A stretch of 64,000 nt of DNA. It comes from Balanoglossus misakiensis (lineage: Eukaryota; Hemichordata). Positions 61,795 to 64,000 of the stretch are shown here, piece after piece; the stretch's first letter is position 1, and every line of letters starts with the position of its first letter. The translations under genes were made by a program, and so were the position numbers. The stretch covers positions 8,742,001-8,806,000 of the forward strand of contig CM082590.2 in assembly GCA_040954595.2 (NCBI GenBank). The letters run 5' to 3'. The notes beneath the pieces are model-generated. The model had not been told where the DNA came from and did not search any database. It worked only from the letters and a program-made list of their open reading frames with translations.

Positions 61795-61850
61795 GGGTTT
61801 GGTTAGTGTTAGAGTTAGTGTTCGTTTAGCGTTAGAGCTAGGGTTAGGCA
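61795..61850 (+). repeat. Degenerate TTAGGG-like tract
   Basis: GGTTAGTGTTAGAGTTAGTG then TTCGTTTAGCGTTAGAGCTA and GGGTTAGG: six-base periodic GTTAGNG. Telomere-like, but too degenerate to call telomeric. Confidence 0.5.
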
Positions 61851-61921
61851 GTTTCGCGCAATTCCCTGACCGTTAACACCAGACCACAACCCGATACAAC
61901 CAGGTGCAACATGGATGGATG

Positions 61922-62345
61922 GGCGCCGCCATTTTGAAATTGAGGTCAACAGGGGTCAAGCGCCGCCATTTTGTATGATGGCCCGCGCGAAGGAGTCTGG
62001 GTAACCGAGACTATCAAGCGCCGCCATTTTGAATAGAGGTAGTTGAGGTCAACAGGGGTCAAGCGCCGCATGCTGGCCCGCGCGAAGGAGTCTGGGTAAT
62101 CGAGACTATCAAGCGCCGCCATTTTGAATAGAGGTAGTTGAGGTCAACAGGGGTCAAGCGCCGCATGATGGCCCGCGCAAAGGAGTCTGGGTAACCGAGA
62201 CTATCAAGCGCCGCCATTTTGAATAGAGGTATTTATTTGAGGTCAACAGGGGTCAAGCGCCGCATGATGGCCCGCGCGAAGGAGTCTGGGTAACCGAGAC
62301 TATCAAGCGCCGCCATTTTGAATAGAGGTATTTGATGTCACAGGG
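61922..62345 (-). repeat. 95-bp GC-rich tandem repeat with YY1-like sites
   Basis: About 4.5 units of CAAGCGCCGCCATTTTGAAT, AGAGGTAGTTGAGGTCAACA, GGGGTCAAGCGCCGCATGAT, GGCCCGCGCGAAGGAGTCTG, GGTAACCGAGACTAT. GCCGCCATTTTG (the complement of a YY1 site) occurs at 61925, 61962, 62020, 62115, 62210 and 62309. Confidence 0.9.
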
Positions 62346-62530
62346 GTCAACTTCAGGTCAATATTGAAAACAAATCGAACCGCGGATGCCGTTGGCAAGG
62401 CTTTATAACGAAACTTTTAAGCTTTTTCAATAAATCAGAGATTGCGATAACAAAAATAAACCTAACCCTCGCCAGAATAGTTTTTTTTCAAGAAGAACTT
62501 CGCCCGTTATCACGAGCGCCCTCTTGCAAC
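62346..62530 (-). repeat. Dispersed repeat related to 46083-46215
   Basis: GTTGGCAAGGCTTTATAACG, CAATAAATCAGAGATTG and CGCCCTCTTGCAACAG share order and sequence with 46083-46215 (partly inverted). Confidence 0.55.
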
Positions 62531-64000
62531 AGTCTAATCATATTACTTTGTTTCACATTGTGTAAGGGTGTTTGTTAGTCATGAATGCATGGAAATGCCT
62601 ATCTAAGAACCCTGGCTAGGTCTTTGACTGTTATATATTTTACTGTCCAGATAAGAGAGTTCAGCCTTCTTTATGATGAAAGATCACATAAATTCTGCTC
62701 TAAGGGGGTACTTACAGTCATGATTGGGCCAATGTCCAATATATCTATTTACTCTTTCCATAATTCCAATATGTCTTAAGTACGTATGATTTTCAATTGA
62801 TTGTCATTCAACCACAAGACAACATGTTGTTATTAGAATGAGTCAACTTTTTTTACAACTTAGGTTTACAAATAAAACATCTCTCTGAAATAACTTAGTT
62901 TCTCTTGAGTATTCTAATAACTCCAAAATGTCAAGAAACACAAAGCAAATTGTTACATCAACGAGGCATTGCAAACTGTCATAACTAATAATACTGCTGG
63001 TAGTAACATTGGTGGAATTGAACATATAACCAGATCAATTGAACTGTGATACAGTTTCAAGAAGTTATAATTCTATTGGAGAATATATTCAATTAGTAAG
63101 TTTCTAATATTAACTAATACTGTAAAATGGTAAATTTTCACAAACTTTGTGAGAGCAAAAAAAAAAGCGCTAAAATTAGTCGCGAAAGAATAGTTATTTG
63201 GAGATAGAAAGGACATGAAAATAATCATCGCAGAATAAAGGTCAAAGTTGTAAGTCAAGAATCCAAAACAACACTGACAAAATAGCAAGGTCTGATGAAA
63301 TTTACTTTGGCACAATTCCCTTCAAAATTTCGAACTTTGGCACAACTTAAATATTTTTTCTAGTGTCAGAAAACCACAAACTAAACAAGCCAATCAAACT
63401 GCTTCTTACAAATTTTAACAGTTTCAGCAATTTCTGTTAGGTAAAGTAAAACAAATATCTTAATAGCACACAAGTCTTTTGAAATTACATTCGAAAGACA
63501 ATAATAAATAGAAATTAAAGTATAATACAAAACAATCAGAAAAGTCACACAGAAAAAAAAGATATTAACAAAACATTCAAAATGACAAATTCGTAAAGTC
63601 AGCTTTAGTTCTCATAAAAGTAAACTTTTTGCCAAATTCTGTAAGTACTCAGTATTTAAATATAATTTCAGGGTAGCTCAGTATCTACCAATGAAATCAA
63701 TGATATATTAATCTATGCAATATTTTTGCATATGCATAAATTTACATAAATTATGAAGTCAATTCAAGGGAAGAATCTAGCTATTCTTGCTAACTGTAGT
63801 TGAAGATATGTAACAAATATTTGCCTGTGTATATAAACTTTTCATTTTTGTAAAATATAAATTCAATTTCTTCAGTAAACAGTTGTAATCTTTTACGGCA
63901 AGATATTAAGTACCTATTTTGAAATTAGATTCAAGAGGTCCAAGTTGCTGTCTTTTGATGTTGTATAATTTCAAGCAGGTGTTAATTTTATCCTCTGAAT
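62531..64000. other. AT-rich, no gene seen
   Basis: No supported coding region. TACTGTAAAATGGTAAATTT near 63117 with GTCGCGAAAGAATAG looks like a fragment of the MITE family at 372-574. Confidence 0.4.

Noticed and set aside
61795-61850. Interstitial telomere
   Set aside because: Only one or two exact TTAGGG units; the rest are variants, too degenerate and short.

Overview
The window is nuclear DNA from an intron-rich animal. Exons are short with GT-AG introns, and there are AATAAA signals, a eukaryotic tRNA with no encoded CCA, and many short DNA transposons and minisatellites. The G-alpha-q exons are almost identical to vertebrate ones in sequence and length, and the Ank-Roco-death gene type is common in deuterostome invertebrates. 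A marine invertebrate deuterostome such as amphioxus is my best guess, but the sequence does not prove it.

Layout. (1) 1-12,000, plus strand: the 3' part of a G-alpha-q gene. Five exons (7,334-11,507) encode the C-terminal 252 residues of an expected 359. The first two exons, with the P-loop, lie left of the window. Its introns hold several miniature inverted-repeat elements (MITEs), and two exons have their splice donor copied into the next intron. (2) 12,000-20,700: microsatellites, small TTAA-flanked MITEs and one tRNA-Lys(UUU). (3) 20,700-23,825, plus: a three-exon gene for a small glycosylated, probably membrane-anchored surface protein that I cannot assign to a family. (4) 25,775-45,083, plus: the main gene. 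It encodes an N-terminal MGNFCC segment, about 20 ankyrin repeats (17 on near-identical 99-nt exons), and a ROC GTPase, COR and death-type domain. It resembles DAPK1 without the kinase. I reconstruct 29 coding exons and 1,525 residues with all reading phases consistent. (5) 45,200-64,000: no convincing complete gene. This part is dominated by tandem repeats: 80-bp, 88-bp (about 19 copies), 687-bp, 493-bp with tRNA-like heads, 70-bp G-rich (about 26 copies), about 540-bp, and 95-bp with YY1-like sites. One possible minus-strand signal-peptide exon lies at 61,751-61,624.

How the genes relate: G-alpha-q couples receptors to phospholipase C-beta. The Ank-Roco-death protein is a predicted intracellular scaffold-GTPase. 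Nothing in the sequence shows that they work together. The most unusual feature is the ankyrin array. Exon and intron have been amplified together, with a six-exon block copied once, hybrid exons at crossover points, broken exons at the 3' edge, and transposons inserted. It looks like a young, still changing array.
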